Assembly (NCBI GenBank): GCA_019415505.1
Contig: DXZC01000099.1
Span: 1-8,374, forward strand
DNA length: 8,374 nucleotides
Reading direction: 5' to 3'
Origin: Peptococcaceae bacterium
GTDB lineage: Bacteria; Bacillota; Dehalobacteriia; UBA7702
Part shown: positions 6,497 to 8,374 of the stretch, piece after piece
Numbering within the stretch: position 1 is the stretch's first letter
Layout of the letters: each line of letters opens with the position of its first letter
The notes under the pieces: model-generated
What the model saw: only the letters and a program-made list of their open reading frames with translations
Told to the model about the DNA's origin: nothing
The model's database searches: none
Made by a program: the position numbers and the translations under genes

Positions 6497-7978
6497 TTAT
6501 TTTTGTTCCGCCCACTCGGCGTCGGTATCCGCGACTATACGGCGGAGTTCAGCCAATACGTCTTGGGACAGGGGGTTAGAGGGTTGATGTTCAGCGATAA
6601 TTTTCTTGGCTTTTTCGCTGGCTCTGGTTGCCATGTCTTTACCGTCTACTTCCGCCCAATTAGCGCGGTTATGACGATCGAGCATTTCCGGACGCGAGCC
6701 TATTTCACGCATATATTTCATGGTCTGTTCCGCCATCATGAAATCGCCGCCAGGTCCAATCTCCTTGATTGTTTCCACAGCTAAGGTTTCATCGTTAACG
6801 GGAATACCGTTTAATACATACTTAATCATTTTAAAGAAATCATTATCCATAACCAGTTGAGCATGGCTGTAGGATATGCCGGATTCCAATAAGCCGGAAC
6901 CATAAATAATATTCGCGCCGGAGAGAGCTGTCAATAAGCCAGTCAAAGTTTTTTCATGGCCGATTTGGGCGTCTAACTTCTTGCTATCAGCCTAACCACC
7001 GGCACAGAAGTTGGGTAAATTGTAGAATCTGGCAATATTGGGCAGAGCGCTGTTCATCATAGCACATTCAGGAGAACCCATTGGGGTAGTGGTTAAACGT
7101 AAATCAAAGGCCATAGAGGAACCGCCGTAAATTACCGGAGAACCTCTGCGGATTAACTGATGTAATACTATGGAGGCCAACATTTCCACGTTATGGATAA
7201 CTAAGGAACCAGCCAAAGTAATAGGACCGGAAACACCAGCCATGACCATGGAAATCAAGTTACAGGGAACGCCCGATTCAGCAGTTGCTTTTAAACCGGT
7301 GCAAAGGGTATCGTCCATTTTTAACGGACTGGTAGGACAGCAATTACAGGTCAAAATGGGTCTTTCTTGAAGCTTGTCATGGCCACCCATTACTGCCGCT
7401 GCCATATCAATAATTTTTTGTGCTCTGGCTCCGTTGCCAGGGCCAAATATCATGTGCTTTGTCGTATTGGGCATCAGCGCCTCGGCTTCATGTAACGGTG
7501 CGGTATCGAGAGGTGCGTCGCTGGCGGTTAGGGAGCGCTCGCAAATATCAATAGCATCTAGAGCGTCGGTAAGCTTAGCTTGGTCCGCTAAATCCTGTTT
7601 GACGGAATCTCTCAATTCTTCGCTAACGGGATCATAGATCTTTACGGCTTGCCCGAAGGTACTTACATAAACCTTTCTACCTTCTAAAGCTAAATCATTT
7701 TTAGGATCTCTACCGTAAAGAGTTACCCGGCTGGGCGCACTGTTTACAGCGTCGTCAATCATGAATTCGGGGAATTTAACAATGCAGGTCTCTTCATCTA
7801 CAAAAGCCCCGTTGTCCCTTAAAAGGTCACGGTATTCCTTCATACCTACGATAAGACCGGTATCCCTCAGAATTTCTACGGAGGCGTAATGTATAGCCTT
7901 TATTTCGTCCTCAGTAAAGACATTTAGGCTCAAGCCGTCGTTGTTTAAAGATGCGGAATCTTTATTTCTTTTTGTCAT
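6497..7978 (-). CDS. mttB: trimethylamine:corrinoid methyltransferase MttB, pyrrolysine-containing
   Basis: MttB moves a methyl group from trimethylamine to the Co(I) corrinoid of its partner MttC, releasing dimethylamine. It acts in the cytoplasm. The reading frame runs from ATG 7978 to TAA 6497 with one in-frame TAG at 6994-6992. Read through, the product has 493 residues with pyrrolysine at 329, close to the archaeal MttB length of about 495 and the Pyl position of about 334. The sequence flanking the codon (LPNFCAGG, then ADSKK...DAQIGHEKTLT) and the downstream SGANIIYGSGLLESGISYS are typical of the family. The segment after the TAG stays in frame and conserved to the end, so this is not a decayed gene. 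The start has AGGAGGG (7984-7990). It appears monocistronic: a sigma-54 promoter lies upstream and a terminator downstream. Homologues without Pyl (MtgB type) act on glycine betaine, and the amber codon argues for trimethylamine. mttC and the pyl genes are not in the window. Confidence 0.95.
6992..6994 (-). other. in-frame amber codon read as pyrrolysine
   Basis: Minus-strand TAG between GGT GGT and GCT GAT AGC in mttB. Every complete gene in the window ends in TAA or TGA (mttB, kdpA, kdpB, the CBS gene and the anchored protein use TAA; kdpF and kdpC use TGA). This is what is expected where TAG is partly reassigned. Decoding needs tRNA-Pyl and PylS elsewhere in the genome. Confidence 0.93.
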
Positions 7979-8039
7979 TTTGACCCTCCTTTGCCTATGG
8001 CACTAGCCACAACATATGGCATTTTTAATTAATAGCTTT

Positions 8040-8059
8040 ATAGCATCCATGGATACTAT
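8040..8059. promoter_or_regulatory. 20-bp near-perfect dyad at the predicted mttB transcription start
   Basis: Arms ATAGCATCCA and TGGATACTAT match as an inverted repeat at 9 of 10 positions. The predicted +1 of the mttB sigma-54 promoter (about 8056) falls inside it. It could be an operator, or a hairpin at the 5' end of the transcript that protects the mRNA. Confidence 0.45.
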
Positions 8060-8066
8060 TTTATCA

Positions 8067-8082
8067 TGCAAGTATTATGCCA
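8067..8082 (-). promoter_or_regulatory. sigma-54 promoter for mttB
   Basis: The minus strand reads TGGCATAATACTTGCA. This fits the sigma-54 consensus TGGCAC-N5-TTGCW with exact -24 GG / -12 GC spacing and one change (C to T) in the -24 box. The predicted start is near 8056, giving a leader of about 78 bases before the mttB ATG. Confidence 0.8.
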
Positions 8083-8131
8083 ACCTTGCCAGAAATTAAA
8101 ATTTATTTTAGTATTCCTTGGCTAGTAGTTT

Positions 8132-8182
8132 AATAAGCCTTCTTCAATAAGCCTTTTTTGCTATGTTAAGGCTAATAAGCTT
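8132..8182. repeat. phased AATAAGC repeats in AT-rich spacer
   Basis: AATAAGCCTT occurs at 8132-8141 and 8146-8155, and AATAAGCTT at 8174-8182. The spacings are 14 and 28 bases (two times 14). The stretch lies between the mttB sigma-54 promoter and the tandem dyads, where DNA bending would help looping. No gene was seen in the surrounding 7979-8374 interval. Confidence 0.4.
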
Positions 8183-8233
8183 GAAAAGCTCAAAAATTTT
8201 AATATTATTTGCTTTTTTGGCAAAGATATCTTA

Positions 8234-8279
8234 CAATTAAGTCATGATGACTTAATTGTTAAGTCGTGATGACTTATTG
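8234..8279. promoter_or_regulatory. tandem dyads, probable enhancer sites for a sigma-54 activator
   Basis: The first element (8234-8258) is a perfect palindrome with 12-base arms around one base (centre 8246), core TTAAGTCATGATGACTTAA. The second (8259-8277) repeats the core as TTAAGTCGTGATGACTTA with two arm mismatches (centre 8268). The centres are 22 bp apart, about two helical turns, so both dimers would sit on the same DNA face. They lie at about -190 and -212 from the mttB start and about -116 and -94 from the right-facing start, normal distances for enhancer-binding proteins. A weak third match lies at 8298-8310. Confidence 0.75.
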
Positions 8280-8335
8280 CGAAAAGTCGAATTTATTGTC
8301 ATGGTGCTAAATGGCTTATTTTTCTCTAAATAAAT

Positions 8336-8351
8336 TGGCATGAGTTTTGCT
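8336..8351 (+). promoter_or_regulatory. right-facing sigma-54 promoter
   Basis: The plus strand reads TGGCATGAGTTTTGCT, again with exact -24/-12 spacing and the same TGGCAT variant of the -24 box as the mttB promoter. The predicted start is near 8362, and the gene it drives lies beyond the right edge. Methylamine genes such as mttC or a transporter are plausible targets but cannot be seen. Confidence 0.75.
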
Positions 8352-8374
8352 TAATAATAGTTATAGCTGTCTCT

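Noticed and set aside
6497..6946. Separate small gene starting at TTG 6946
   Set aside because: It is the in-frame continuation of mttB after the amber codon. The bases between 6991 and 6947 encode conserved MttB sequence, and there is no ribosome binding site at 6946.
6992..6994. Nonsense mutation making mttB a pseudogene
   Set aside because: The stop is TAG, sits at the known pyrrolysine position, and the downstream frame is intact and conserved to a normal TAA.
8160..8220. Terminator-like hairpins in the AT-rich spacer
   Set aside because: The pairings (for example GCCTT with AAGGC, AGCTT with AAGCT) are short and weak, and no gene ends next to them.

Overview
The window looks like a chromosomal segment of an anaerobic Gram-positive bacterium of the Firmicutes, probably a clostridial or Peptococcaceae-type lineage. 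The evidence is strong AGGAGG-type ribosome binding sites, AT-rich intergenic DNA, a complete kdp potassium-uptake operon, a trimethylamine methyltransferase gene with an in-frame amber codon, and sigma-54-type promoters. The exact taxon cannot be fixed from the sequence alone. Every gene seen lies on the minus strand, so transcription runs from right to left.

Right part (about 6497-8374): mttB, a pyrrolysine-type trimethylamine:corrinoid methyltransferase. Its reading frame (7978 to 6497) is interrupted once by a TAG at 6994-6992, at the position where MttB proteins carry pyrrolysine. A strong hairpin terminator (6412-6450) follows it, so mttB appears to be transcribed alone. The 396 bases to its right hold no gene but carry regulatory structure. 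There is a sigma-54 promoter facing mttB (8082-8067), a second one facing right and out of the window (8336-8351), and between them two tandem dyad elements 22 bp apart (8234-8279) placed like shared enhancer sites for a sigma-54 activator.

Left and middle part (1-6245): an operon kdpF-kdpA-kdpB-kdpC, then a two-CBS-domain protein resembling the c-di-AMP receptor CbpB/DarB, then an unrecognised membrane-anchored protein that looks like part of a type-2 periplasmic-binding or LysR-effector fold, then the start of the sensor kinase kdpD, which runs off the left edge. Genes are coupled by ATGA overlaps (kdpF/kdpA, kdpC/cbpB-like) or by 13-base gaps holding a Shine-Dalgarno sequence (kdpA/kdpB, kdpB/kdpC). 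KdpFABC is the high-affinity K+-pumping ATPase and KdpD senses K+ limitation. I infer that the two accessory proteins add regulatory inputs, one of them plausibly c-di-AMP.

The most notable items are the pyrrolysine codon, the divergent sigma-54 control region with tandem enhancer dyads, and the two accessory genes between kdpC and kdpD. No tRNA, rRNA, CRISPR array or insertion sequence was recognised.
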